Source of the DNA: Deferribacterales bacterium Deferri_01
GTDB taxonomy: Bacteria; Chrysiogenota; Deferribacteres; Deferribacterales; Geovibrionaceae
NCBI GenBank assembly: GCA_001603805.1
Contig: LUZY01000010.1
Span: 186,001-250,000 of the forward strand
Direction of reading: 5' to 3'
DNA: 64,000 nt
The position numbers and the translations under genes are program-made. Below the pieces are notes generated by a model. That model ran no database searches. It saw nothing but the letters and a program-made list of their open reading frames with translations, and was not told the origin of the DNA. Shown here piece by piece: positions 27,840-36,060 of the stretch. Position 1 is the first letter of the stretch. The number at the start of each line of letters is the position of its first letter.

Positions 27840-27932
27840 TTATTCCATGGAAGGAATAACGCCGTGCGAAGCGAAGGGCAGTTTACCTGTCCGCGAGCGT
27901 GTCAGCAAACTGACAGGATGTGCAGTTTGCTG
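27840..27932 (+). repeat. three-hairpin interspersed element, copy A
   Basis: Hairpin 1: TTATTCC / GGAATAA, loop ATGGAA. Linker 1: CGCCGTGCGAAGCGAA (27860-27875). Hairpin 2: GGGCAG / CTGTCC, loop TTTAC. Linker 2: GCGAGCGTGT (27893-27902). Hairpin 3: CAGCAAACTG / CAGTTTGCTG, loop ACAGGATGTG. Linkers and the last loop match copies at 41092-41308 and 61515-61609, while the stems differ in sequence and still pair. Confidence 0.8.
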
Positions 27933-28059
27933 CATTAACATGATACTGCTTATCAATAATATTGACACAAACTTATAAATAAAATAATCTGTCTTTCAGG
28001 GCTTGATTTCACTAAGCCCTGACTGCATCTTAACAAAAACAACAGGAACAGATTATATA

Positions 28060-28899
28060 ATGATTGCAAAAAAAAACTCGCCGGAACACACGGCTTTTCT
28101 GGATAAACTGACCGCCTTTGAAGGCTTTTTCACCGATTCACATGCTCATCTGCACATGTCGCCCCTGGTTGAAGAGGCGGATGCAGTTATGGAAAGAGCC
28201 GCACAGCACAAGATAAAGCGGATAGTGACAATAGGCATAGACATCGAAGACAGCAAAAATGCTGTCGGCTTTGCCGGCAGATACGATAATGTTTACGCAT
28301 CTGTGGGAGTTCATCCCCATGATACAGTCGGCTTTCCTGAAAACGGTATGGAAAGCCTGCGGGAACTTCTCAAGGCTCCCAAGGTATTAGCACTGGGTGA
28401 AATCGGTCTGGATTTTTTCTATGACCACTCCCCCAGAGAAACTCAGGAAAAGTGCTTTGCCTCATTTCTCGGACTTGCAAACGAAACGGGAACACCCGTA
28501 ATTATACACAACAGAGATTCCACCGCCCGCCTGATTGAAATAATGAAGGCGGAACTGCCCGCAAGGGAGAAAAACGGTATTATCCACTGCTTCAGCGGTG
28601 ATACCGACCTGATGCGCTTTGCCCTTGATAACGGATTTTACATTTCCTACGCAGGAGTTGTAACTTTTCCCAAGTCGGATGAGCTGCGCCGATCCCTTGC
28701 ATTTGTACCGAAGGAAAGGCTGCTCATCGAAACAGATGCGCCGTACCTTGCGCCTTCCCCATACAGAGGCAGAACAAACGAGCCGGCATACACAGTCTAC
28801 ACGGCAGAAACAATAGCCGCAGAGACGGGTATGACACTGGAGGAAACGGCGGAGCTTCTGGAAAACAATTTTCAGTCACTTTTCGGGGACAGGTTATGA
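28060..28899 (+). CDS. tatD: TatD family metal-dependent hydrolase (DNase)
   Basis: 279 residues from ATG 28060. A TIM-barrel amidohydrolase-type nuclease family; members act as 3'-5' DNases or D-aminoacyl hydrolases. Metal ligands are seen in TDSHAHLH, ALGEIGLDFFYD, PVIIHNRD, GIIHCFSGD and LIETDAPYL. It carries about 25 extra residues before the first motif compared with common TatD. The frame is open to TTG 28003, and the true start is uncertain because AGGAA is 12-13 nt from ATG 28060. It overlaps the following receiver gene as ATGA. Confidence 0.88.
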   Translation: MIAKKNSPEHTAFLDKLTAFEGFFTDSHAHLHMSPLVEEADAVMERAAQHKIKRIVTIGIDIEDSKNAVGFAGRYDNVYASVGVHPHDTVGFPENGMESLRELLKAPKVLALGEIGLDFFYDHSPRETQEKCFASFLGLANETGTPVIIHNRDSTARLIEIMKAELPAREKNGIIHCFSGDTDLMRFALDNGFYISYAGVVTFPKSDELRRSLAFVPKERLLIETDAPYLAPSPYRGRTNEPAYTVYTAETIAAETGMTLEETAELLENNFQSLFGDRL

Positions 28900-29258
28900 A
28901 AAAGAAAATTTTGATTGTTGAAGACAACAAATACGAGAGAGAAGGTCTCGCATCACTGCTTTCTGAGCAGAATTATGATGTAGACACTGTTGAAAACGGG
29001 CGTTTTGCACTGGATAAACTTCACGAAACAGAGTTTGACCTTGTGGTGACTGACCTAATGATGCCCGCCACGGACGGACTCCAGTTCCTTCATAAACTAA
29101 GAAACAACGGAAGCAGCGTGCCTGTTCTTGTGATAACCGGAAATGAAAATATGGAGAACATGCTCTCAGCTTACCAGCTCGGCGCTCTGGACGTTATATA
29201 CAAGCCGTTTGCCTTCAGTGAGCTGATGGATGTTATCAAAAGAGTAATTCCTGCATGA
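28896..29258 (+). CDS. single-domain response regulator (CheY-like receiver)
   Basis: 120 residues, receiver only. Acidic residues E9-D10, phospho-acceptor D53 (VVTDLMMP), switch T81 (LVITGN) and K103 (IYKPF) are all in place. It starts within the tatD stop (ATGA), so it is expressed with tatD, which is an unusual partner. No kinase is adjacent, making it an orphan whose cognate kinase cannot be told from here. Confidence 0.9.
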   Translation: MKKKILIVEDNKYEREGLASLLSEQNYDVDTVENGRFALDKLHETEFDLVVTDLMMPATDGLQFLHKLRNNGSSVPVLVITGNENMENMLSAYQLGALDVIYKPFAFSELMDVIKRVIPA

Positions 29259-29265
29259 TTTAGAC

Positions 29266-29294
29266 TTTCCTAACTGTCCGCCGGGGTATATAAT
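29266..29294 (+). promoter_or_regulatory. promoter of the universal stress protein gene
   Basis: A perfect TATAAT (29289-29294) is preceded at 17 nt by a weak -35, TTTCCT (29266-29271). It is about 40 nt before the start codon, which has AAGGAGG. Confidence 0.4.
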
Positions 29295-29335
29295 AGATTT
29301 ATATTAATAATTTATTATGTATAAGGAGGACAGCG

Positions 29336-29785
29336 ATGATAAAGATCAAAAAAATCCTTTACCCCACAGATTTTTCGGAACCCTCTAAGGTTGCGCTCGA
29401 ATATGCCGCAGAGCTTGCGAAACAGTTCGGTGCAGAACTTGAAATACTCCATGTTATGTTTGATGAAACACAGGTGGTTTCCTTTTATCTGCCGCAGGTG
29501 ACTATGCAGTCTCTCTCCACTGACATTGAAACAGGCTCGTCAAAACAGCTTGATGAATTCATCAAAAACCAGACGGTGCTTCAGGGTATAAACTACACAA
29601 CAAAACTGATAAAAGGCACTCCCTTTATCGAAATCAACAAGTACGCCAAGGAAACCGGGGCGGACATGATAGTTATCGGAACCCACGGCAGAACAGGGCT
29701 TGACCATGTTCTCTTCGGTTCAACCGCTGAAAAGGTTGTCCGCAAGGCCCCATGCCCGGTGTTTACAGTCAGACCCGAAGAATAA
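29336..29785 (+). CDS. universal stress protein, UspA family (ATP-binding type)
   Basis: 149 residues. The opening KKILYPTDFSEPSKVALEYA and the nucleotide-binding loop GTHGRTGLDHVLFGSTAEKV (the G-x2-G-x9-G-S/T pattern of the ATP-binding UspA subgroup) are clear. These cytoplasmic dimers help survival under starvation or energy stress. The gene stands alone, with its own promoter and a downstream terminator. Confidence 0.93.
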   Translation: MIKIKKILYPTDFSEPSKVALEYAAELAKQFGAELEILHVMFDETQVVSFYLPQVTMQSLSTDIETGSSKQLDEFIKNQTVLQGINYTTKLIKGTPFIEINKYAKETGADMIVIGTHGRTGLDHVLFGSTAEKVVRKAPCPVFTVRPEE

Positions 29786-29825
29786 AAAGGCAGGTTTCCC
29801 TGCCTCAAGTAATACTCATATACAG

Positions 29826-29849
29826 CCGGATGTTTTTTACAGCATCCGG
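29826..29849 (+). terminator. terminator after the usp gene
   Basis: CCGGATG / CATCCGG stem with a 10-nt loop, followed by TTCTTTTTT on the plus strand. An additional small stem (GGCAGG / CCTGCC near 29790) precedes it. The convergent gene at 29857 ends just after it. Confidence 0.75.
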
Positions 29850-29856
29850 TTCTTTT

Positions 29857-30450
29857 TTACTCTATCTCTACTGAATCAAGTATCCTGGAAGCCAGTTCCC
29901 CCAGCTTTTCCTCATTGCCGTCATAACTGATCGCTATGTGCTTAAGTGTTCTGCCGTTTGAAAAGCTCAATGCTTCAACGACTATCTTCTGCCCTCTGGC
30001 ATTTGCTGCCCCCTGAAGGAGCCAGCCGGAAATACCACTCTTCTGCAATGGTTTTATCTCATACTGAAAACTGTCGGCGGCGCCGGAATTTTTTATCTTG
30101 TTCACTAAATCATTAGTAAAAGCCTCTCCGTTCAGCCCATCAGAAGTTTCAACAGACAGCACCGTGAGCCCGAAAGTATCCAGAGAAAACTGATGAACGC
30201 TCTGGGCTGTGACATTGTCTGCAATATCCGCCGCATGTGAAACATCCTTCATCATATCAGGAGCAAATATTGTGATCCCTGTTCCTTCTATCTCTTTTTT
30301 TTGCCAGTTCTGCGCAAGCACAATGTCTGCTATGCTTTTATCCGTTTTCATTGATTTGCTAAAATGCCTGAAAGCCCCTGCTCCTGCATAAACTGCAAGA
30401 ACAACAGCGGCAATCACCACAACTGTTTTTATCATTCCGTTCAAAATCAT
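29857..30450 (-). CDS. hypothetical membrane-anchored protein
   Basis: Up to 197 residues. A single N-terminal hydrophobic helix (IKTVVVIAAVVLAVYAGAGA, about residues 7-26) would anchor it, with the rest probably periplasmic. Two domain-like halves are not evident and I recognise no family. The body is mixed alpha/beta (LTVLSVETSDGLNGEAF, GWLLQGAANARG). GGAGGA directly abuts ATG 30450, so the in-frame TTG at 30444 (seven nucleotides from the site) is perhaps the real start. It stands alone between a stress gene and the methionine operon. Confidence 0.7.
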   Translation of the reverse strand: MILNGMIKTVVVIAAVVLAVYAGAGAFRHFSKSMKTDKSIADIVLAQNWQKKEIEGTGITIFAPDMMKDVSHAADIADNVTAQSVHQFSLDTFGLTVLSVETSDGLNGEAFTNDLVNKIKNSGAADSFQYEIKPLQKSGISGWLLQGAANARGQKIVVEALSFSNGRTLKHIAISYDGNEEKLGELASRILDSVEIE

Positions 30451-30518
30451 TCCTCCGCTTCTCTATGAGTATTTTTACCCTATCAGGGAACAGACAGTCA
30501 ACAGCGCAAAACATTCCA

Positions 30519-30548
30519 TTGACTTAAAGATAAAAACAGATGTAATAT
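30519..30548 (+). promoter_or_regulatory. promoter of the met operon
   Basis: TTGACT (30519-30524), an 18-nt spacer and TAATAT (30543-30548). The predicted start is only a few bases before the riboswitch aptamer. Confidence 0.65.
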
Positions 30549-30561
30549 TGCAAACTTTATA

Positions 30562-30664
30562 CTTATCAAGAGTGGTGGAGGGACAGGCCCGTTGAAACCA
30601 CAGCAACCGCCCTTTGAGGAAAGGTGCTAAGTCCTGCCCTATATGACAATGGGGGAGATAAGAA
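30562..30664 (+). ncRNA. SAM-I (S-box) riboswitch aptamer
   Basis: P1 is closed by CTTATC (30562-30567) and GATAAG (30657-30662). Between lie the S-box hallmarks: GAGTGGTGGAGGGACAGGCC, GAAACCACAGCAACC, GGTGCTAAGTCC and a P4-like stem before GGGGGAGATAAG. S-adenosylmethionine binding is expected to stabilise P1 and let the following terminator form, shutting off methionine synthesis when SAM is plentiful. It directly precedes metY-metX. Confidence 0.92.
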
Positions 30665-30683
30665 CCGCTTAGAAAAGACTCTA

Positions 30684-30717
30684 AAGCCTCTTTCCCTCTG
30701 GAAAAGAGGCTTTTTTT
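30684..30717 (+). terminator. riboswitch expression-platform terminator
   Basis: AGCCTCTTT / AAAGAGGCT stem followed by TTTTTTT, right after the SAM-I aptamer and before the metY ribosome site. The upstream TAGAAAAGACTCTAAAG stretch could form the alternative antiterminator with aptamer sequence. Confidence 0.85.
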
Positions 30718-30733
30718 GTATCAGGAGGAAACC

Positions 30734-32020
30734 ATGAGCAAGCACCGTTTGGAAACAATAGCAGTACACGGAGGACACACACCTGATCCGGTCACAGGCG
30801 CAAGGGCTGTACCAATATACCAGACAACAGCCTACAAGTTCCGTGACGCTGACCACGCCGTTAAGCTCTTCGATCTGGAAGAGGCCGGCTACATCTACAC
30901 CCGTCTGAACAACCCCACTGTTGAGGTTCTGGAAAACCGCATCGCTATGCTCGAAGGCGGAACAGGAGCAGTGGCAACAGCCTCCGGTCAGTTTGCAGAA
31001 TTCATGGTTTTCTCCACAATAGCCGAAGCAGGGGATGAAGTTATCACCACCAACAGGCTCTACGGCGGAACAAACAACCTGTTTTTTCATACATTCAAAA
31101 AACTCGGCATACTCTTCCGCCCCTTTGACCAGAATAATCCGGAAGAGATTAAGGCACTGATAAATGACAAGACAAAGGCTATCTATCTGGAAACCGTGGC
31201 TAACCCCGGAAACGACATCGCCGATTTTGAAAAAATAGCCGAAATAGCCCACGCCAACGGTCTTCCTCTTGTGATAGACAACACTTACCCCACACCTTTT
31301 CTCTTCCGCCCGAAGGAATTCGGAGCAGATGTGGTTATACACTCCGTAACTAAGTTTCTGGGAGGACACGGAAACTCAATGGGAGGCATAGCTGTTGACC
31401 TCGGCACATTTGACTGGGCAAAGAGCGGACGCTTCCCCTCTTTCACAGAGCCTGATCCCAGCTATCACGGAGTTGTATATGCTGAGCGTTTCGGAAACGC
31501 CGCCCTCGCTGTTAAAATGCGTGTTCAGACAATGCGTGACATAGGCGGCTGTATGAGCCCCATGAATGCTTTCCTCCTTATTCAGGGGCTGGAGACACTT
31601 CATGTACGCATGGAGAGACATGTGGAAAATGCCCGCAAGCTTGCAGCCTATCTCCAGAAGAGTGATATGGTGGACTGGGTGAACTTTCCTGAAATCGAGG
31701 GCAACCCCAACTGCGAAAGAGCTAAAAAGTACATGCCTAAAGGAACAGGAGCTATGCTGAGTTTCGGCATTAAAGGCGGGCAGAAAGCGGGCAGAGCCTT
31801 CATAGAAGGTGTGGAACTGGCGACTCACCTCACCAACCTAGGTGACACCAGAACACTTGTGACCCACCCTGCAAGCACCACTCACAGACAGCTTAACGCA
31901 GAACAGAAGGCTAAAGCAGGCATAACAGACGGGCTCATCCGCCTCTCTGTGGGTATAGAACACATTGATGATATCATAGCCGATATTGAACAGGCGTTTG
32001 AGAAGGCTAAAAAGGCATAG
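30734..32020 (+). CDS. metY: O-acetylhomoserine sulfhydrylase
   Basis: 428 residues from ATG 30734, preceded by AGGAGG. A Cys/Met-metabolism PLP enzyme that makes homocysteine from O-acetylhomoserine and sulfide. The opening [26 protein letters not shown], split here across motifs, and PLP lysine K207 in [11 protein letters not shown] are diagnostic. TSHP-like end motif THPASTTH is present. SAM-I control plus metX next door identify direct sulfhydrylation as the methionine route. It is followed after 5 nt by metX. Confidence 0.95.
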   Translation: MSKHRLETIAVHGGHTPDPVTGARAVPIYQTTAYKFRDADHAVKLFDLEEAGYIYTRLNNPTVEVLENRIAMLEGGTGAVATASGQFAEFMVFSTIAEAGDEVITTNRLYGGTNNLFFHTFKKLGILFRPFDQNNPEEIKALINDKTKAIYLETVANPGNDIADFEKIAEIAHANGLPLVIDNTYPTPFLFRPKEFGADVVIHSVTKFLGGHGNSMGGIAVDLGTFDWAKSGRFPSFTEPDPSYHGVVYAERFGNAALAVKMRVQTMRDIGGCMSPMNAFLLIQGLETLHVRMERHVENARKLAAYLQKSDMVDWVNFPEIEGNPNCERAKKYMPKGTGAMLSFGIKGGQKAGRAFIEGVELATHLTNLGDTRTLVTHPASTTHRQLNAEQKAKAGITDGLIRLSVGIEHIDDIIADIEQAFEKAKKA

Positions 32021-32025
32021 AATTT

Positions 32026-33141
32026 ATGGAAAATTCCGCAGGAATCATAAAACCGCAGTATGTCACATTCAGGGATGACTTCTCCTTTGAAAGCGGCAGG
32101 GTGATATCATCTGTCACCTGCTGCTACGAGACATACGGAAAACTGAATGAAGATAAGTCCAATGCTGTTCTTGTCTGTCACGCACTGACCGGAAGCGCCC
32201 ATGCGGCAGGCTTCCACAGAGCGGATGAGCAGAAGCCCGGATGGTGGGACTCCATGATAGGTCCGGGCAAAACCTTTGATACAGATAAATACTTTGTAAT
32301 ATGTTCCAACTTTCTCGGAAGCTGTTTCGGGACAACCGGTCCGTCATCTGTTGACCCTTCCACGGGCAAGAGATACGGCATCCGCTTCCCCGTTGCATCA
32401 GTGAAAGATATGGTAAAGCTCCAGAAAAGGCTTATTGACCATCTGGGCATAGAAAAGCTCCTTGCAGTAGCAGGTGGTTCTATGGGTGGTATGCAGGTAT
32501 TGGAATGGGGTGTGACATATCCTGATATGATGAAAACACTTATACCCATTGCCACCACCCACGCCATCACCCCGATGGCAATCGCCTTTAACAGCATTGC
32601 CCGCTTCTCCATCACCAAAGACCCCAGATGGAACAAGGGAGACTACTACGAAGGCGAATTCCCCGTGGACGGGCTCGCCATTGCCCGTATGGCTGGGCAT
32701 ATAACCTATCTCTCCGATCCTGCGTTCCACGATAAATTCGGGCGCAGATATTCGGCTTTTGAAGGTTTTTACGATTTTAACGGCTTTTTCGAGGTTGAAA
32801 ATTATCTCCGTTACAACGGATACAAATTTACAGAGGTTTTCGATGCCAACACATACCTTTATGTGTTGAAGGCAATGGATATTTTCGATCTCTCCTATGG
32901 GCGCGGCTCACTGGCTGACGCTGTTGAACTTATAAAAGCAGATACACTTCTCATATCTGTTTCATCAGATTTCCTTTTCCCCTCGTATCTTACAGAGGAA
33001 ATCTATGATATAATGAAACATCAGGGCAAGAAAGCATTCTGGTACAACATACAATCAAACTACGGACATGACGCCTTCCTACTCGAATTTGAAGAGCTGG
33101 ACAGGCTGATAAGAGAATTTTTCGCAGACAGAGGACTGTAA
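32026..33141 (+). CDS. metX: homoserine O-acetyltransferase
   Basis: 371 residues, alpha/beta-hydrolase fold. The nucleophile is S152 in AGGSMGGMQVLEW, the catalytic His is H348 in NYGHDAFLLE, and the family landmarks LVCHALTGSAHAAG, NFLGSCFGTTGP and PRWNKGDYY are present. It activates homoserine by acetylation for MetY. Acetyl rather than succinyl specificity is inferred from the family and partner. The next gene starts at the base after its stop codon. Confidence 0.95.
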   Translation: MENSAGIIKPQYVTFRDDFSFESGRVISSVTCCYETYGKLNEDKSNAVLVCHALTGSAHAAGFHRADEQKPGWWDSMIGPGKTFDTDKYFVICSNFLGSCFGTTGPSSVDPSTGKRYGIRFPVASVKDMVKLQKRLIDHLGIEKLLAVAGGSMGGMQVLEWGVTYPDMMKTLIPIATTHAITPMAIAFNSIARFSITKDPRWNKGDYYEGEFPVDGLAIARMAGHITYLSDPAFHDKFGRRYSAFEGFYDFNGFFEVENYLRYNGYKFTEVFDANTYLYVLKAMDIFDLSYGRGSLADAVELIKADTLLISVSSDFLFPSYLTEEIYDIMKHQGKKAFWYNIQSNYGHDAFLLEFEELDRLIREFFADRGL

Positions 33142-33855
33142 ATGGGATTCAGCGAAGCGGCTTTCAATTATTACATAAGCTCCGATCATATCAAGGGCGA
33201 CGACCTCGACCTAATAAGGAAAAACTTCAAGAACAATGAGTTTGAATGCCTGCTTGATGTGGCAACAGGTGCAGGGCACTGTGCAGCGGCTGTTCCCGCT
33301 AAGAGGCGATGCACCCTTGACCCCAGCATACCTATGCTGAAAACCGCAAAAGAAAAATTCACCCTTAACACACCTGTCTGCGCTGTTGCAGAGGCAATGC
33401 CCTTTGCCGACAATACATTTGACATTGTTACATGTCGCATAGCCATGCACCATTTCAAAAGTCCTGATCTTTTTTTCCGTGAAGCAAAAAGGGTTCTCCG
33501 CCCCCTCGGGTGGATGATACTCATTGACAACATTGTCGATGTGGAGGATTCTTACCTTAACGTAATCGAATATATCAGAGACAGCACCCATGTGCGGAGC
33601 TACAGGCTGGACGAGATACTGGATTTTGCAGGAAACGATTTCAGGCTGATAGACTATACATGCCTTTTCAAAAAGCATGACTTCCCCGAATGGGCAAGCA
33701 GACTCGGCGGAGAGGCAGAGACTCTTGAACGGATAGAAAATGCGTTTAAGGATCTTCCTGACGATATACAGAAAGAGCTTGAGGTTGAAAAAACCTACGG
33801 CAGAATTTCAGCATATACGGACAAAAAGGGGTTTTTCGTCTTCCGCTCCGTGTGA
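33142..33855 (+). CDS. class I SAM-dependent methyltransferase
   Basis: 237 residues. The SAM-binding motif I is LLDVATGAGHCAAAV (about 37-51), and an acidic loop (TLDPSIPMLKTA), AMPFADNTFDIVTC and IAMHHFKSP follow, as in the UbiE/MenG-like group. It abuts metX without a gap. In many bacteria metX is followed by metW, another methyltransferase-fold protein, but this sequence looks closer to UbiE-type enzymes, so I do not call it MetW. Being behind the SAM riboswitch, it may be expressed with the methionine genes. Confidence 0.85.
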   Translation: MGFSEAAFNYYISSDHIKGDDLDLIRKNFKNNEFECLLDVATGAGHCAAAVPAKRRCTLDPSIPMLKTAKEKFTLNTPVCAVAEAMPFADNTFDIVTCRIAMHHFKSPDLFFREAKRVLRPLGWMILIDNIVDVEDSYLNVIEYIRDSTHVRSYRLDEILDFAGNDFRLIDYTCLFKKHDFPEWASRLGGEAETLERIENAFKDLPDDIQKELEVEKTYGRISAYTDKKGFFVFRSV

Positions 33856-33867
33856 TAAGGACAGGTA

Positions 33868-35661
33868 GTGTTTAAATTCAAACTAAAGGAATTTAATCTG
33901 CCCGTTATAGGCAGATGGTTCATACTTGGCTCGCTTGTAGGCATAGTTGCAGGCGTCGGCGCTATAATCTTTTTCCTGATGCTTCAGGGCTGTTCATACA
34001 TCTTCCTTGACTATCTCGGCGGAATGAGGGTTGAGGAAACAGCAGGGGAGCCTGCTTTCTTCGGGCATGCCGCCACTCATTTCAACAGATGGATAGTCCT
34101 TTTTCTGCCCGCTCTGGGCGGTCTTATAAGCGGTTTTCTTGTTTACAGGTTCGCCCCCGAAGCAGAAGGGCACGGAACTGACGCCGCCATCAAGGCGATT
34201 CACCATAAAAACGGCTACATTAAGTGGAATGTCCCTGTTATCAAGACAATAGCAAGCTCAATCACCATAGGCACAGGCGGCTCCGGCGGGCGTGAAGGTC
34301 CCATAGCGCAGATAGGCGCCGGCTTCGGTTCATTTCTGGGACGAATCCTTAACCTTACTGACAGGGAAAAAAGAATTCTCACCGCAGCAGGAATGGGCGC
34401 AGGAGTCGGGGCGATATTCCGTTCCCCTCTGGCAGGAGCTATCTTTGCGGCGGAAGTCCTCTACAGCAGTTCGGACATGGAGTTTGAAGTTCTTCTGCCG
34501 TCTACAATCACATCGATCATAGCTTATTCAATCTTCTGCTCCTTCTTTGGCTGGGATCCTCTGTTTGCAACGCCTGCGTTCAGGTTTGACAGTCCTGTGG
34601 AACTGGCGGGATACACTATTCTCGGCTTTGCCTGCGCTCTCTTCGGCTGGCTTTATGTAAACACATTCTACCGCATAACAGCAGCATTCAAGGCAATGAA
34701 GATCTCTCCTTACTTTAAACCTGCCATCGGCGGTATGCTGACAGGTATAATCGGTTTCTGGCTGCCGGAAGCCATAGGCGGCGGGTATGCAAATATAGAG
34801 CTTGCCATGAATGTTCACTTAAGCATCCTGCTTCTGTTTATTCTTATATTCGCTAAAATCCTTACCACATCTTTCAGCATAGGAAGCGGCGGAAGTGCAG
34901 GGATTTTCGGTCCGTCCATGGTGATAGGTGCATCCGTCGGCGGTTTTATCGGGCTTGCCCTGAACATGCTTCTCCCTGCCATTGCACCCGAACCGGGGGC
35001 ATATGTGGTAGTCGGTATGGCCGGCTTCTTCGCAGGAATAGCAAGCGCACCCCTCTCCACAATAATCATGGTCAGCGAAATGACAGGAAACTATCACCTG
35101 CTTGTGCCTTCAATGTGGGTAAGCACGCTTACGTTTCTCCTGCTCCGCAAAACCACAATGTACCGTAATCAGGTTGAATTCCGTAGTGACTCACCCATCC
35201 ACAAAGGCGAGTTCTTTCTTCAGGTGCTTCAGGATATACATGTTAAGGACATAATGCGTCCCGACCCCATAGTGATAAGAGAAGACATGAAGTTCAACGA
35301 CATCGTCCACTTTATCGCAGCCACAAAACACAATAACTTCCCAGTGGTTAAGGAAAACGGCGACCTTGTGGGTATTCTTTTATTCGAGGAAATAAGGGAG
35401 TTCGTTTTTGAGGAAGGTCTGGAAAGCATTGTAGTTGCGGAAGAGGTCTGCGAAACAGATATTCCGGTAATCAAACCGGACAACAACCTCGCAGACGCCA
35501 TTGAGATGATAGGCTTTAAAAATATTGAGCTTCTGCCGGTGGTAGCTGCGGAGAACGAACACCGCCTTGTGGGGATCATCACCCGCAGGGATATTATCTC
35601 CACATACAACAAGGTTCTCCGCAAAAGAAAAACAGAAAATGAGCAGGAAACGGACTTCTAG
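33868..35661 (+). CDS. ClC family chloride channel/antiporter with a C-terminal CBS pair
   Basis: 597 residues: about 440 of ClC membrane domain and then two CBS domains (about 450-590; KDIMRPDPIVIREDM ... LVGIITRRDI). The selectivity-filter segments are GHGTDAAIKA and GTGGSGGREGPIAQIG with gating glutamate E143, and the later GSGGSAGIFGPSMVIG. The CBS pair usually binds adenine nucleotides and sets gating. The start is GTG 33868 with AAGG upstream. Its stop codon overlaps that of the convergent gdx gene inside CTAG (35658-35661). Confidence 0.93.
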   Translation: MFKFKLKEFNLPVIGRWFILGSLVGIVAGVGAIIFFLMLQGCSYIFLDYLGGMRVEETAGEPAFFGHAATHFNRWIVLFLPALGGLISGFLVYRFAPEAEGHGTDAAIKAIHHKNGYIKWNVPVIKTIASSITIGTGGSGGREGPIAQIGAGFGSFLGRILNLTDREKRILTAAGMGAGVGAIFRSPLAGAIFAAEVLYSSSDMEFEVLLPSTITSIIAYSIFCSFFGWDPLFATPAFRFDSPVELAGYTILGFACALFGWLYVNTFYRITAAFKAMKISPYFKPAIGGMLTGIIGFWLPEAIGGGYANIELAMNVHLSILLLFILIFAKILTTSFSIGSGGSAGIFGPSMVIGASVGGFIGLALNMLLPAIAPEPGAYVVVGMAGFFAGIASAPLSTIIMVSEMTGNYHLLVPSMWVSTLTFLLLRKTTMYRNQVEFRSDSPIHKGEFFLQVLQDIHVKDIMRPDPIVIREDMKFNDIVHFIAATKHNNFPVVKENGDLVGILLFEEIREFVFEEGLESIVVAEEVCETDIPVIKPDNNLADAIEMIGFKNIELLPVVAAENEHRLVGIITRRDIISTYNKVLRKRKTENEQETDF

Positions 35662-35972
35662 CCCCCTAGTTTCAGTCCGGCTATCCCCGCTGCGATCAAC
35701 AGCACAGACACTCCTCTGATAAGCGTCAGGGGTTCATGAAAGAAAATTACTCCGCATACAAATATTCCCATAGCGCCTATGCCTGTCCAAACTGCATAGG
35801 CTGTACCCATGGGTAGAGTTTTCATTGAATAGGAGAGAAGATAAAAGCTTACGATCATCGCTGCAACAGTGATTACGGAAGGTACAGACTTTGAGAAACC
35901 TTCGCTGTATTTAAGCCCCAGAGCCCAGATTATTTCAAATAAACCAGCAATGATAAGAATGGTCCACGCCAT
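35658..35972 (-). CDS. gdx: guanidinium exporter, SMR family (Gdx/SugE)
   Basis: 104 residues with four membrane helices. The Gdx/SugE subgroup signature IAGLFEIIWALGLKYSEGF contains the essential membrane Glu, and GTAYAVWTGIGAMG is also typical. I choose ATG 35972 (MAWTILIIAG), since GAGG lies 8 nt before it. The ATG twelve bases upstream would place the ribosome site inside the gene. A guanidine-II riboswitch immediately upstream confirms that the cargo is guanidinium rather than general drugs. Confidence 0.95.
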   Translation of the reverse strand: MAWTILIIAGLFEIIWALGLKYSEGFSKSVPSVITVAAMIVSFYLLSYSMKTLPMGTAYAVWTGIGAMGIFVCGVIFFHEPLTLIRGVSVLLIAAGIAGLKLGG

Positions 35973-35995
35973 TTTAAACCTCATTTAAAATAAGC

Positions 35996-36038
35996 GGGGC
36001 CGTCCCCTGATGTAACCGAGCGGTGAGGCCGTCCTCAC
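35996..36038 (-). ncRNA. guanidine-II (mini-ykkC) riboswitch
   Basis: Two hairpins with identical ACGG apical loops on the minus strand: GTGAGG-ACGG-CCTCAC (36038-36023) and GGGG-ACGG-CCCC (36007-35996), separated by 15 nt. Twin ACGR-loop hairpins are the defining feature of the guanidine-II class. The second hairpin is about 12 nt from the gdx ribosome site, so control is probably translational: guanidine binding exposes the site. Confidence 0.93.
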
Positions 36039-36060
36039 ATCGACAAAGACTAAAAATAGA

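Noticed and set aside
27768-28059. Remnant of an insertion sequence after metG
   Set aside because: No transposase fragment, no target-site duplication and no terminal repeats beyond the three-hairpin element.
30566-31369. 267-codon minus-strand ORF across the SAM riboswitch and metY
   Set aside because: It is antisense to clear features and has no ribosome site or recognisable domain.
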